Assembly: GCF_027579695.1 (NCBI RefSeq)
Contig: NC_083570.1
Span: 4,495,001 to 4,559,000, forward strand
Origin: Neoarius graeffei
Taxonomy: Eukaryota; Chordata; Actinopteri; Siluriformes; Ariidae
Length of the DNA: 64,000 nt
Reading direction: 5' to 3'
Both the position numbers and the translations under genes were made by a program. Each line of letters starts with the position of its first letter. Positions within the stretch are counted from its first letter, which is position 1. The notes beneath the pieces were generated by a model. That model ran no database searches and had not been told where the DNA came from. It worked only from the letters and a program-made list of their open reading frames with translations. Positions 9,938 through 20,314 of this stretch are shown here, piece by piece.

Positions 9938-11046
9938 TCCTTTGGCAACCGAGGCCAGGATGTCGGCAACAATAGCATGCCACACAGCATGGTCTCTCAT
10001 TGCCTGACTCAGTTCACCAACTTCGATACCCAAGTCCCTTGATAGCATGTGCGGGTATGTTGTTTTGCGGTTACGGATCGGGAGACTTTGGTTCCATAGC
10101 AGAAGAGTTGAGATGACCTTGCTCTCTGCTCTTAAGCAGTGTCCGGCAAACTGGAGACATCGACGCATTAGAGTATCTGAAATAGAGGGTAGGTTTCCAT
10201 AAATTCTCTTTTTTGTTGTGTGCTCAGACCAATGAATATTCTGCACCCGGCGAAGAAGGTTCATATTTGTCCCGTCCAGTCTTCTTTGAGTTGATTTTGT
10301 TAGAGTCCAGGTCTCTGCACCATAGAGAAGAACTGGTTCAACTAGATACTGGAACAGGAAGACTTTATAATCCCTTGGCAAGTTTGAGTGCCAGAGCTTT
10401 AGAAGCTTGTAACAAGCTGCCCAGGCTAGCGATTTTTGAACTTTAAAGTCCTTTTCAGAGTCCATTATCCATGCTCCAAGATATTTGAAGTCTTGTACTC
10501 TTTTGATGTTTGGTCCAGAAAGAGATTTCAGATTGTGGGAGCTTTCAGTAGTGTTGATGTACTCTGTCTTGCTCTCGTTACAATAAAGCCCAATAAGAGC
10601 GGCTGCCTTTTCTAGGGACTGGAGCAGCGCTTCAGCGTCTTCAACTAGTTCTGTGATAAGCGCCAAGTCATCTGCAAAGTCAAGGTCTGTTACAGTAGGT
10701 GTTGTGCCAGGTGTCTTCGACTATGCCTAGGTTGGATCTGTAGACCCCTGACGTTTAAATTGTCAAGGGATAGGCGAAGTATGTAGTCGAGGACAATGAC
10801 GAAGATGAAAGGAGCGAGGGTATCGCCTTGCAGTACCCCAGTTGAGATCTCGAAAAACTCTGTCTCTCCATCTGGTGAAATAACAGTAGCCTCGGTATTA
10901 ATATATAATGACTTTATAGCCTCAACAATAGGTTCAGGAATTCCATAGAGTGGTAGAATGTTGAATATGGCTTGTCTACTTATCGAATCGAATGCCTTAC
11001 AAAAATCCACGAAGCATAGCGTCAGTTCCTTATTATGCTTCTGCAT
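9932..11046 (-). pseudogene. Non-LTR retrotransposon reverse transcriptase fragment (RTE-like?)
   Basis: Two minus-strand frames, 11046-10690 and 10666-9932, form one reverse transcriptase with a frameshift near 10670-10710. The first has FVDFCKAFDSISRQAIFNIL (finger/palm), then STGVLQGDTLAPFIFVIVLD; the second begins DLALITELVEDAEALLQ (after the catalytic ADD) and continues FKYLGAWI and PVLLYGAETWTLTKST with a C-terminal region. The endonuclease is missing, i.e. the copy is 5'-truncated at about 11050. The short 3' end with a TGA repeat fits RTE-type elements, but I cannot fix the clade. It lies inside the TTAA-bounded insertion in TRIM-B intron 4. Confidence 0.85.
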
Positions 11047-11289
11047 TTCTTCAATGATACACCATAGTGATAAGATACTGTAATGATACGCCGTAGTGAT
11101 AAGAACGTTTTACCCAGAATTCAACTTTGCAGTCAGAACCTTTAAAGTGATCCAGTCAGTTTATTCATTTTAAATCAGTGTTTTAGTTCAAAGTGTCAGG
11201 TGAATAAAGTGTCTGCAGAAAAGAAAGCAGGAGCGTCGCTAAGAAATAACACATCACTGTGTTTCTCCAGCAGGAACAGCTCCTCTTAC

Positions 11290-12063
11290 CATGTGGAGGG
11301 ATTTTGATGAATTCCTCCTCACAGAATTCCTCGAGTCTCTTTTTCAGATCTGAGAGAGAATTCCTCACTCCATCAAATGAGAGATGTTGATGGACAGTGA
11401 CACTGGATGTGTGAAACTCTGGTCTCTGAAATGGAGGAGAGCGACGTCCAGAAGCTAAAACCTACAGAAAGCAAATGAAATGTAAAACCCACTTGTGATG
11501 TCAGACAGGGACATTTATTGTTCCCTTAATGAGAGGTGTTTTAGAGAGTGTGTGAGGAACAGCTGGCTCTGTAGATCAGACAGTGAGTGTTACCTGGAGG
11601 AAATGGATGTGATCGTGTGTGTGTGAAAGCTGCTCCAGCTCAGTGACTCTCCTCTGAAGATCAGCAATCTCCTGCTCCAGTTGCTCCAGGAGTCGTTCAG
11701 CTCGACTCAGTTCAGCCTTCTCCTGATCTCTGATCAGCTCCGTCACCTCCCAGCGCTTTTTCTCCATGGAGCTGATCAGCTCAGTAAAGATCCTCTCACT
11801 GTCCTCCACTGCTGTCTGTGCACTGAGCTGTTAGGACACGGACACACACACACACACACAAGATTTAAAGCTCATCTATCATTCCCTCTCTTACTGGGAC
11901 TGTAAATGACTCGTTGTCCATGTTGTGTGTGTTTCTAGGAGCAGCTCTGTCTCTGCTCACTGCTCACCTTTATAGTGTTCACAGCCTGTTTCAGCTCCTG
12001 CACCTTCTTCTGCTTCTCCTGGATTCTCTGCTGGGATTTCATCTGCTCCTCCTTTAACTCACT
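11290..12063 (-). CDS. TRIM gene B, exons 2-4 (coiled coil and linker)
   Basis: Exon 2 (11968-12063, 96 nt) and exon 3 (11594-11827, 234 nt) encode the coiled coil that dimerises TRIM proteins: LKEEQMKSQQRIQEKQKK in exon 2 and heptad-rich ELSRAERLLEQLEQEI in exon 3. Exon 4 (11290-11461, 172 nt) encodes a linker containing DGVRNSLSDLKKRLEEFCEE. The 96/234-nt pair is the usual pattern for this subfamily. Each boundary has an AG acceptor and a GT donor (GTGAGC, GTAACA, GTAAGA). An AC repeat lies in intron 2 near 11842-11861. Intron 4 (8589-11289) is enlarged by a mobile insertion. Confidence 0.92.
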
Positions 12064-12410
12064 CTGAGGACAAATAAAATACATTCAGCTTTTTATACAG
12101 TACGAGCGAACTGGTTCCATATTAATGTCAGTTCAAAGCACATTCATGTTTCTTACAGCTGTGAATGTTATGTACGGTGTGTGTGTAATGTTCACTAACT
12201 GGTCTAACCAGATTACGACCATCACTGAAGATAAATTTAACACTCTGTTCACCAGAACACAGACAATTTTAATCAGCTTTTACAGAATCCTTCTGATTGA
12301 GACACACATTGAAATTAAAGTTCAAATCATATCACTGACTAAAGCACCTGTTTCTAGATGGGAAACTATAATTAAGATTAGTTAAGTCCGGAAAGATTTC
12401 TAGTTCTCAC

Positions 12411-13001
12411 CTGTTTCTCAGCTCTTTCTGCTGCGGCTGTGACGGTGTCGTGACCTTTGTGATTTTCCATCATACACAAATAACAGATGCAGGTTTGATC
12501 AGTCCGACAGTAGATTGCAATCAGCTTGTTATGTTCAGAGCAGATCTCCTCTTGGAGTTTCGCTGAGGCTTCAATTAATGTGTGTTTTTTCAAAGCAGGA
12601 ACTTCAAGATGAGGTTTCAGATGAGTTTCACAATAAGAAGCCAAACACATCAGACAGGACTTGATGGCTTTGTGTTTTCTCCCGGTGCAGAAATCACACT
12701 CCACATCTCCAGGTCCAGCGTAACAGTGAGCAGGAGAAGCAGCTTGGACTTCAGTCTTCTTCAGTTTCTCCACCACTTCAGCCAGCATAGTGTTTCTGCG
12801 TAGAACAGGCCTTGTCGTGAAAGTGTCTCTGCACCGAGGACAGCTGTAGACGCCCTTCTGATCCTCCTGATCCCAGCAGCCATTAATACACACCTTACAG
12901 AAACTGTGACCACAGGGGATAGCCACCGCATCCTTCAGGAGATCCAGACACACTGGGCACCTGAACTGGTCCTGAGCCACTGACATACTGGCCTCGGCCA
13001 T
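12411..13001 (-). CDS. TRIM gene B, exon 1 (RING + two B-boxes); start of a complete 562-aa gene
   Basis: The gene runs 13001 to 7898 on the minus strand in six exons totalling 1689 nt, giving RING, two B-boxes, coiled coil and B30.2. This exon is 591 nt and ends AEKQ before a GTGAGA donor at 12410. The RING reads CPVC, CGHSFC, CING and CPRC; the B-boxes read CDFC/CLMC/HLKPH and CSEHNKLIAIYCRTDQTC with HKGHD. The start is the ATG at 13001; the frame stays open 103 codons further upstream through a GA repeat, but that stretch is not conserved in gene A and is untranslated leader or intron in my view. Role: cytosolic E3 ubiquitin ligase of the finTRIM-like type, probably in innate immunity (inferred from family). 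All splice phases agree, so it looks functional. Confidence 0.92.
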
Positions 13002-13012
13002 TTTCCTGAAAT

Positions 13013-13052
<40 letters not shown>

Positions 13053-13862
13053 AGGTTTTTTTTCTCCGAAATGAGGAGTTACTTCCTGGTTGTGTGTGTG
13101 AAAGAGAGATGGAGAGAGGAGGAGCACAAACACAGAGATCATGAACACTCCTCTATTAACCATTTCATCTCCCTTCAGTGCAGAAATATAACCCATGTAG
13201 CCGCACTGATTAGGATTAATTTCATGAAATACACACAGACCATGATGGCCAGATGAAACTTCATGAAACACTAAAGCTTTCTTGTAAGGATGGGTGGATC
13301 GATACCACAATATGAATATTTTGATCCATTATTGTTCAGTCTTGAGAATCAATCCTTCTGTTAAAAAATCAGTAAGAAGGACTGCTTTCAAGTGCTGATT
13401 TCATTAATTTAATTTAATTATTATTATTTTTTTTATTTTTGGTTAGGATAGGAACTAGATTTCCTTTCACCTTCTTGCTCCACTCCCAACAGTGGCAGTA
13501 GTGAGGCAGTCATTAGAGCCCAGGTAAACTATTGCCATAATTAACCTTGTCAGAAAATGTTGATTTAACACACAGTGATTTCAGTGATTGTTATGTGGGT
13601 GGTGTACACTGAGCTCGACATAAAATCTGGAGAGCTCAGAGCCTATTCCCCGCTGTAGAGACGAGTGAAGCCATCTGGCCGCCATCTTACCCTCCCATCG
13701 CGTGTATTTGGCTCATGTGTTAAACCGTGGTATCTGATCAAATTTGCCCGAAGAAAAGTATCTCCTGACTTTTTTCCCCATTTCATTACCTCCTCTTATT
13801 TTCTCAACTTTACCCACATTCCTTACATATTTGTGTAGCGCTCCCCTTCACTGTTTTTTAAC
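13002..13862. other. Upstream flank of TRIM-B (paralogous to 473-1313)
   Basis: The stretch is colinear with 473-1313. A GA microsatellite lies at about 13013-13050. No separate gene is seen. It ends in a pyrimidine-rich run that is the target of gypsy element 2. Confidence 0.6.
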
Positions 13863-13867
13863 CTTTT

Positions 13868-14147
13868 TGTGGTGTATTTGCACACTAGTAAACTGTTTAA
13901 GCAGACAACTGGAAGAACACGAAGGCAGATATGCAAGAAAACACGAACTGGAGTTTATTGTTAACCATAGCCACTGTACATAGTCAGCTCTACCTATCCA
14001 CGGCAGGTGCAAGAGAGGGGTGCCCTAGTGGCGCAGTACCTTTTGTACCTTAGAGAACAGCCAATGAGAACTCATCTTTCACCAGTACCAAAATAAAAAT
14101 AAACCTCACCAAATAATAGTATTATATTTCTGTGTTGGAACACCACA
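13868..14147 (-). repeat. 3' LTR of gypsy element 2
   Basis: The 280-bp repeat matches 19345-19624. On the minus strand it begins TGTGGTGTTCCAACACAG just after a polypurine tract ACAGGGGAGGAGC (14148-14160). Confidence 0.9.
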
Positions 14148-14339
14148 GCTCCTCCCCTGTAAATCATAACCTCATCTTCTTTTACTTTTCAATACCTCAT
14201 ATCTTTTGAGTCCTTAACAAGGCACCTTTGTTCTTGAACTCATAACATATATGAAAATCATAAAGTACATACTCGGTACATCAGTTTTCTTTTCCACATT
14301 TTTTTTTTTTTACTTTTTTTTTCACAACAACTTCTGCAG

Positions 14340-14663
14340 TTACAAGTTCAGTCTGTCAGGAGGACGCCTGTTTCTCACAGGACGTGTACGGCGCTCCACC
14401 ACTGGCACTGGTGAAGGTACTGTGGGTTGCTCTTCCACAGCCACTGGCATAGGCTGTTCCATGTCAGTCTCTGTATCAGACTCCTCAAAGTCCAAAACTG
14501 CACAAGAATCATCTTGTGTCAACTGAGCAGGGTTTGCCTTAGTACTCAACATTTGGTTTACATGTCGTTTCACACATTTCCCATTTACTTCAACATTGTA
14601 AGTCACAGGACCCAACACGACACCATTCGACCATTTCTCCCCTCCCCTGTAATTCTTTACCAA
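14340..14663 (-). pseudogene. Gypsy element 2: C-terminal tail of pol
   Basis: The 107-codon frame begins MVKNYRGGEKWSNGVVLGPV, the integrase C-terminal segment of this lineage, and continues through an acidic, proline-rich tail to RRPPDRLNL. It is separated from the main integrase frame by a frameshift at a 9-nt A run near 14681-14690. About 190 bp of untranslated sequence lies between it and the 3' LTR. Confidence 0.75.
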
Positions 14664-16296
14664 GACCTGCTGACCAACAGTAAAAAAAAACTAACACAAG
14701 GAAGGTTTGGTTCTGTCTCAGTTTGCATTCTTTGGGAAAACTCAGGTTTAATAAGAAATGACCTGGTTCGCACCTGTCTCCTTAGAAACAGCTCAGATGG
14801 CGTCTTGCCTGTGGTTGTGTGGGGTGTGTTTCTGTAACCAAACACAAAATTTGCTGCACAATGCTCCAATGTCATACCACCAATTGCTCTGTTCTTTGCA
14901 AGTGATTTCTTAAGATTCTGTACTAGTCTCTCAGCTAAACCATTACTTGCAGGGTGATATGCAGGTGAAGTTATGTGTTTCACTCCATTCTTAGCAAGAA
15001 AAGACTCAAATTCTTGTGACGCGAACTGAGGTCCATTGTCTGTAACTACTTTTTTTGGTAACCCATAACCTGAAAACAAGGTTCTCAGTGCCTCAATTGT
15101 TTTCGCTGATATAGTGGTGTGCATGGGGATAATCTCAGGCCATCTAGCATAAGCATCCATCACTACTAAGAACATCTGCTTGTGGTCCTCAGCAAAATCA
15201 AGGTGTATTCCCTCCCAGGGATGAGCAAGAAAAGACTCAAATTCTTGTGACACGAACTGAGGTCCGCTGTCTGTAACTACTTCTTTTGGTAACCCATAAC
15301 CTGAAAACAAGGTTCTCAGTGCCTCAATTGTTTTTGCTGATGTAGTGGTGTGCATGGGGATAATCTCAGGCCATCTAGCATAAGCATCCATCACTATTAA
15401 GAACATCTGCTTGTGGTCCTCAGCAAAATCAAGGTGTATTCTCTCCCAGGGACTAGAAGACCATTTCCAAGTATGTACACGTGTAGTGGCAGGCATGCTA
15501 CGCTGTTGCTGGCAAACACTACACTGACTCACCACTTTTTCAATGCACTCATCTAATGTAGGCCACCAGAAGAGACTTCTGGCAAGGAATTTCATTTTAA
15601 CTATTCCCCAGTGGTGTTCATGAAGCTCAGACATTAGTCTATCCCTCAGTTTCTCTGGCACAACCACTCGTAATCCCCACAATAGACAATCATCCTCAAC
15701 AGTTAGCTCATACTTTCTCTGAAAAAAAGGCTTCAGTGCTTCATCTTGTACATGCTTAGGCCATCCTGTTAAAACCAGTTGCTTAACTACCTTCAGCACA
15801 GGGTCTTTATCGGTCTCTTTAGCTATCTCTCTAGCTGTGATGGGCAAATCTTCAAGATATGCAACTCTGTACACGGGATTAGATGCAACATCCACACTAG
15901 GCTTCACAGGTAACCTTGACAATGCATCAGCATTGCTATGCTGCTCTGACCTCTTGTATTGGATTTCATAGGTATACACGGCTAAGATTAGAGCCCACCT
16001 TTGCATTCTTGCTGTGGCTAGAGTAGGAACTCCAGTTTTTGGTCCTAAGATTTTTAACAAAGGCTTATGATCCGTCAGTAACAGAAATTTCCTACCATAA
16101 AGGTATTCATGGAACTTCATAACACCAAAAAACAAACCCAGAGCCTCCTTCTCTATCTGTGGATAATTCTGTTCTGTTTTTGTCAACATTCTTGAAGCGA
16201 AGGCAATCGGTCTCTCGCTTCCATCCTTCATTTGGTGACTGATTACAGCACCGACTCCGTACGGAGAAGCATCGCATGCTAAAACGAGTGGTAAAT
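14657..16296 (-). pseudogene. Gypsy element 2: RNase H and integrase with duplicated core
   Basis: The frame carries the second part of RNase H (ASRMLTKTEQNYPQIEKEAL, LLTDHKPLL, NADALSRLPV) and then integrase: zinc domain (HEHHWGIVK, CSVCQQQR) and catalytic core. The core segment from IHLDFAEDH through VVTDSGPQF to SFLA occurs twice in a row, in frame, with a 231-bp offset (14993-15223 and 15224-15454). The second unit is followed by the normal remainder (SNGLAERLVQNLKK). A duplicated core would carry four catalytic aspartates and one glutamate, and is unlikely to fold normally. The 5' part of RNase H is displaced by the SINE. Confidence 0.88.
14993..15454 (-). repeat. 231-bp tandem duplication inside the integrase core
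   Basis: The block starting AGCAAGAAAAGACTCAAATT at 14993 recurs at 15224 with a few substitutions (for example GACGCGAAC versus GACACGAAC). 231 bp is 77 codons, so the frame is kept. Confidence 0.92.
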
Positions 16297-16297
16297 C

Positions 16298-16681
16298 TCA
16301 TCTCATCTCATCTCATTATCTCTAGCCGCTTTATCCTTCTACAGGGTCGCAGGCAAGCTGGAGCCTATCCCAGCTGACTACGGGCGAAAGGCGGGGTACA
16401 CCCTGGACAAGTCGCCAGGTCATCACAGGGCTGACACATAGACACAGACAACCATTCACACTCACATTCACACCTACGGTCAATTTAGAGTCACCAGTTA
16501 ACCTAACCTGCATGTCTTTGGACTGTGGGGGAAACCGGAGCACCCGGAGGAAACCCACGCGGACACGGGGAGAACATGCAAACTCCACACAGAAAGGCCC
16601 TCGCCGGCCCCGGGGCTCGAACCCAGGACCTTCTTGCTGTGAGGCGACAGCGCTAACCACTACACCACCGTGCCGCCCCCA
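16298..16681 (-). mobile_element. SINE copy 1, inside gypsy element 2
   Basis: A full-length tRNA-headed SINE (the minus strand begins GGCGGCACGGTGGTGTAGTG and has GGTTCGAGCCC box B-like sequence) ending in the ATGAG-type tail. An 11-bp duplication AGTGGTAAATC flanks it (16287-16297, 16682-16692). Confidence 0.93.
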
Positions 16682-16689
16682 AGTGGTAA

Positions 16690-17670
16690 ATCAGGGTCAT
16701 AATGTACTAGCAACTTGTCTGACTGAAGAGATTGCTTTGCACTTTCAAACGCTCTTTGACATTTCTCTGACCATTGCCAATCAACATCTTTGTGCAGTAG
16801 CACTGTCATGGGCTGAATCAAAGTAGACAGATTGGGAATAAACTTCCCATAGTAGTTTAGCAGTGCTAAAAATGACCTGAGCCCAGTCACATTTTTTGGA
16901 ACTGCAGCTTTCTGAATAGCATCTGTCTTTTCCTTCATTGGATGAATGCCCATTGCATCAATGACATGTCCTAAGTATGACACGCTGCTCTTCATGAATT
17001 CACACTTCTCTTGTTTCACTCTGAGATTGTAAGATTCTAGTCTCCTAAGAACCTCTTCCAGGTTAGCTAGGTGACTGTCTGTATCCTTTCCAGTTACCAA
17101 TATGTCATCTAAATAGCAGATAAGACCATCCATGCCCTGCAGTACTTGATCCATTATCTTTTGGAAAATCGCAGGTGTGCTGGTGACACCATATGGTAGT
17201 CTGTTGTAATGGTACAACCCCTTGTGCATATTAATCGTGAGGTAATGTCTTGAGTTTTCCTCTTACTGCACTTGCTGATACGCTTGCGATAAGTCGAGTT
17301 TAGTAAATTGCTGACCTCCAGCTAATTTGGCAAATAGATCTTGGGTTCTGGGTAGTAGGTACTGTTCCACATTCAACCAAGGATTAATCGTAACCTTGTA
17401 GTCCCCACATATACGTACACTGTCATTTTTTTTTGGTACACAGACTATGGGAGCTGCCCATTCACTGTAGTTAGTAGGTGAAATTACCCCTTCAGCTTCT
17501 AATTTTGCCAATTCTCTCTCCACAGCTTCTCGGAATGCGTAAGGCACATTTCTTGGCTTACAGAATTTGGGCACAGCCTTCTCAGTTACTTGTAACTTTG
17601 CTTCAATGCCCTTGAGCTTTCCTAACCCAGGTTTATATACAGCCGCATGTCTGGCACATACGCTGTCCAC
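16690..17670 (-). pseudogene. Gypsy element 2: reverse transcriptase, two frames
   Basis: The frame 17670-17263 carries the lead-in and fingers (WAAPIVCVPKKNDSVRICGD, FTKLDLSQAYQQV). A stop near 17260 interrupts, and 17229-16690 carries RLPYGVTSTPAIFQKIMD, the catalytic YLDD near 17102-17116 and the thumb LNYYGKFIPNLS, ending HYDPDLPL at the SINE insertion. Confidence 0.9.
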
Positions 17671-17730
17671 TGTTTCAGGAGCTACTCTGTTGACTTTTGA
17701 CCAGTCTAGCTTTAACTGGCTAATCCAGTC

Positions 17731-19299
17731 TCATCCCATCAAGGCAGGACCTTTTCCTTTCACCACTAGCAATTCTAGCTTTTTGGTGACATCCTTACAT
17801 TTCACCTTAGCTGTGAATTTGCCCATCAATTTCAGTGACTCTTGACTGTACATTTTAAGTACACAATTAGTTGGCCTAAGTTTCACTGACTTAAACCTGT
17901 GCTGGTACAGACCTTCAGATATCACTGACACAGCTGCGCCAGTGTCAACCTCCATTTTCACTCTGGCACCATTAACACTCACATACACATTATATGGTTT
18001 CACAATGTCACCTGCAGTTGCGTCCATTGCAAACAAATCGACACCTCCACCATCAAAAGTCAGACCAGTGTCGATGCTCAGCTCCTCCACCATGCACCTG
18101 GATGGCGCACAGACGTCCTCTGCATCATCTTGGAGCTGCAGCTTGGCACAGCCACCACCTGTCTGTAGATGATCATCATTCTGTAGATGATGGTCAGTGC
18201 TGCACTGCTGGGGAGCATTGGAAATGGGATCTCTCGCGAGCTGGGGAGCGTTGCAACCGTGGCCTGCCTGCTGCTTGTGAGCGCTGACACCGTGGCATGT
18301 CTCGTGCTTGAGAGCGTTGCACTGTGCCTGGTTCACCAAATGCGTGGCTTGGCACGTCACGTGCTTGAGAGCGTTGCACTGTCCCTTGTTCGCTGAATGC
18401 GCAGCCCATTTTCCTCCTGGCTTGCGTGAGCAGCATGCTTTCGCAATGTGCCCCTTTTTGTTACACTCGTGGCACTCCACATCCTTGAATTTACAGTCAT
18501 CTGGTCTATGCCCCTTACCACTGCAATGATAGCATGGCTTCCCGCTAGCTGTAGGCTTTTCCGTAGCCTCTCTCTGCTTTGTTTTGACTTTCTTATCCAC
18601 AACATTTGCCTTGTAGGTTTTCTGTGAAAACTGCTGCGCACTGTCCTTTGTGACTTCAAATGCAAGTGCCCTTTCGACTGCAAGCGCCAACGTTAATTCT
18701 TTATCTTTGTTGTGAGCTGTGCTGAGCAAGCGATCTCTCAATTCAGTGCTCCTAACACCACACACGAATCTGTCACGTAATGCTTCGTTTAAAAATGGTC
18801 CAAACTTGCATGTGGCAGCTAACTTCCTTAAACTAGCAATGTACTCACTTATGGTTTCGTTTTCCTTTTGGTTTCTTCCGTGGAATTTGCATATTTCGGC
18901 GATGAAATTGGTTTTGGGAACGTAGTGTTTCTCTAACAGTCCCACCAAATCTTCATAAGTTTTCTCAGATGGCTTTGCTGGAGCACATAAATCCATTAGC
19001 AAGCTATGCGCCCTTTTCCCTACCACCGTAAGAAAAACCGCCTTGGTCTTCTCTGCTTTGGTGTCTAGGCCATTAGCTGCAAAGTACTGCTCTAGCCTCT
19101 GACGATAACTATCAAAACTTTCCTCACTTTCCTCGAAGTGGAAATCTTCTGGCTTTCCAAATGCCATTTTTGCTTCGACGGTCCTTTCACTCGCCGAATG
19201 TCTCTGTGGCTCTACTGGTGGTGGTTGATTTTCCGCGTGCACCACCCGTGCTTCTTGCTCTGCGGGGTTTCCCTCTGCCTTGCTGTCGCTGCTGGACAT
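17731..19299 (-). pseudogene. gag-protease of gypsy element 2
   Basis: The 522-codon open frame starts MSSSDSKAEGNPAEQEARVV close to the primer binding site. The capsid part includes FDSYRQRLEQYFAANGL and RDRFVCGVRS. Two CCHC knuckles follow, CYHCSGKGHRPDDC and CHECNKKGHIAKAC (about 18437-18535). A Cys/His-rich linker has the repeated phrase QCNALKH. The protease motif VDTGAAVSVIS lies near 17915-17950. It ends GPALMG at a single TGA, after which the frame would continue (DWISQLKLDW), so gag and pol were joined and one stop separates them now. Confidence 0.88.
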
Positions 19300-19344
19300 G
19301 CTAACATGTCTTCCAACTTAAACATCCCATCCTCGTCACCAAAC

Positions 19345-19624
19345 TTTGGTGTATTTGCACACTAGTAAACTGTTTAAGCAGACAACTGGAAGAACACGAA
19401 GGCAGATATGCAAGAAAACACGAACCGGAGTTTATTGTTAACCATAGCCACTGTACATAGTCAGCTCTACCTATCCACAGCAGGTGCAAGAGAGGGGCGT
19501 CCTAGTGGCACAGTACCTTTTGTACCTCAGAGAACAGCCAATGAGAACTCATCTTTCACCAGGACCAAAATAAAAATAAACCTCACCAAATAATAGTATT
19601 ATATTTCTGTGTTGGAACACCACA
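19345..19624 (-). repeat. 5' LTR of gypsy element 2
   Basis: Matches 13868-14147. On the minus strand it ends AATACACCAAA (the other copy has CACCACA), followed by the primer binding site region near 19325-19343. Outside it lies CTTTT, the target duplication. Confidence 0.9.
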
Positions 19625-19629
19625 CTTTT

Positions 19630-19918
19630 GCATTTCAGTCTGATCATTTTTTTGAATATCTCTTTATTACAACTGTAATTATTTTCCCTGAGATTATTTC
19701 AGTTTTTCTCTTATACAGTGTATCTTTCTCTTTCATATATTTCTTCTCCCTTATATATAATTTAGTTACTTACTTTAATTATTATTCCAACACAAAGGCT
19801 GTTATAATAAACGTCTCCCACTGACTTTGTACAGGAAATCATACATCGGACGCCATCCGGGAAATAAGCCGTTGTCTGGGAAATATGACCAACCCTGATT
19901 TAAGAGTACTTATCAATA
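19630..19918. other. Continuation of the TRIM upstream flank
   Basis: About 19630-19790 is colinear with 6230-6390, which shows that gypsy elements 1 and 2 sit at the same paralogous spot. No gene is seen in the rest. Confidence 0.55.
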
Positions 19919-19930
19919 TACTTGCACTCA

Positions 19931-20302
19931 TCTCATCTCATTATCTCTAGCCGCTTTATCCTTCTACAGGGTCGCAGGCAAGCTGGAGCCTATCCCAGCT
20001 GACTATGGGCGAAAGGCGGGGTACACCCTGGACAAGTCGCCAGGTCATCACAGGGCTGACACATAGACACAGACAACCATTCACACTCACATTCACACCT
20101 ACGGTCAATTTAGAGTCACCAGTTAACCTAACCTGCATGTCTTTGGACTGTGGGGGAAACCAGAGCACCTGGAGGAAACCCACGCGGACACGGGGAGAAC
20201 ATGCAAACTCCACACAGAAAGGCCCTCGCCGGCCACGGGGCTCGAACCCAGGACCTTCTTGCTGTGAGGCGACAGCACTAACCACTACACCACTGTGCCA
20301 CC
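19931..20302 (-). mobile_element. SINE copy 2
   Basis: Full-length copy of the same SINE family in minus orientation, flanked by a 12-bp duplication TACTTGCACTCA (19919-19930, 20303-20314). Confidence 0.93.
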
Positions 20303-20314
20303 TACTTGCACTCA

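Larger units (their letters stand above)
8643..11145. mobile_element. TTAA-flanked insertion with short TIRs in intron 4 of TRIM-B
   Basis: Gene C lacks this block: there intron 4 reads straight through CACTTTAAACTC. In gene B the same TTTAAA appears at 8638-8643 and 11141-11146, bounding 2.5 kb. The ends are inverted repeats: AGGTGCTGACTGCAAAGTT (8643-8661) and its complement at 11123-11141, with 18 of 19 bases matching. The TTAA duplication suggests a piggyBac-type or similar cut-and-paste transposon, but no transposase was seen inside; instead it contains a minus-strand LINE fragment and a plus-strand LINE 3' tail. It could also be a MITE enlarged by later insertions. Confidence 0.7.
13868..19624 (-). 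mobile_element. Gypsy element 2: Mag/SURL-like Ty3/gypsy LTR retrotransposon
   Basis: A 5.76-kb LTR element on the minus strand, flanked by a perfect 5-bp duplication CTTTT (13863-13867 and 19625-19629). LTRs run TGTGGTGTTCC... on the minus strand. Order (minus strand) is gag with two CCHC knuckles, protease, reverse transcriptase, RNase H, integrase, the usual Ty3/gypsy order. The presumptive primer binding site next to the 5' LTR is TGGTGACGAGGATGGGA, and the double-knuckle gag fits the Mag/SURL lineage (inference). A SINE sits between reverse transcriptase and RNase H (16298-16681), and the integrase core carries a tandem duplication. Several stops and frameshifts are present. Confidence 0.92.

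Noticed and set aside
12378-13310. TRIM-B start at 13310
   Set aside because: The 103 extra codons translate a GA microsatellite and flank that is not conserved as protein in gene A; the ATG at 13001 is shared by both genes.
16331-16660. Recurring open frames of about 100 codons (for example here, 20005-20325, 23613-23942, 28400-28717, 38826-39212)
   Set aside because: They repeat the same peptide because they lie in copies of the SINE; SINEs do not code for protein.
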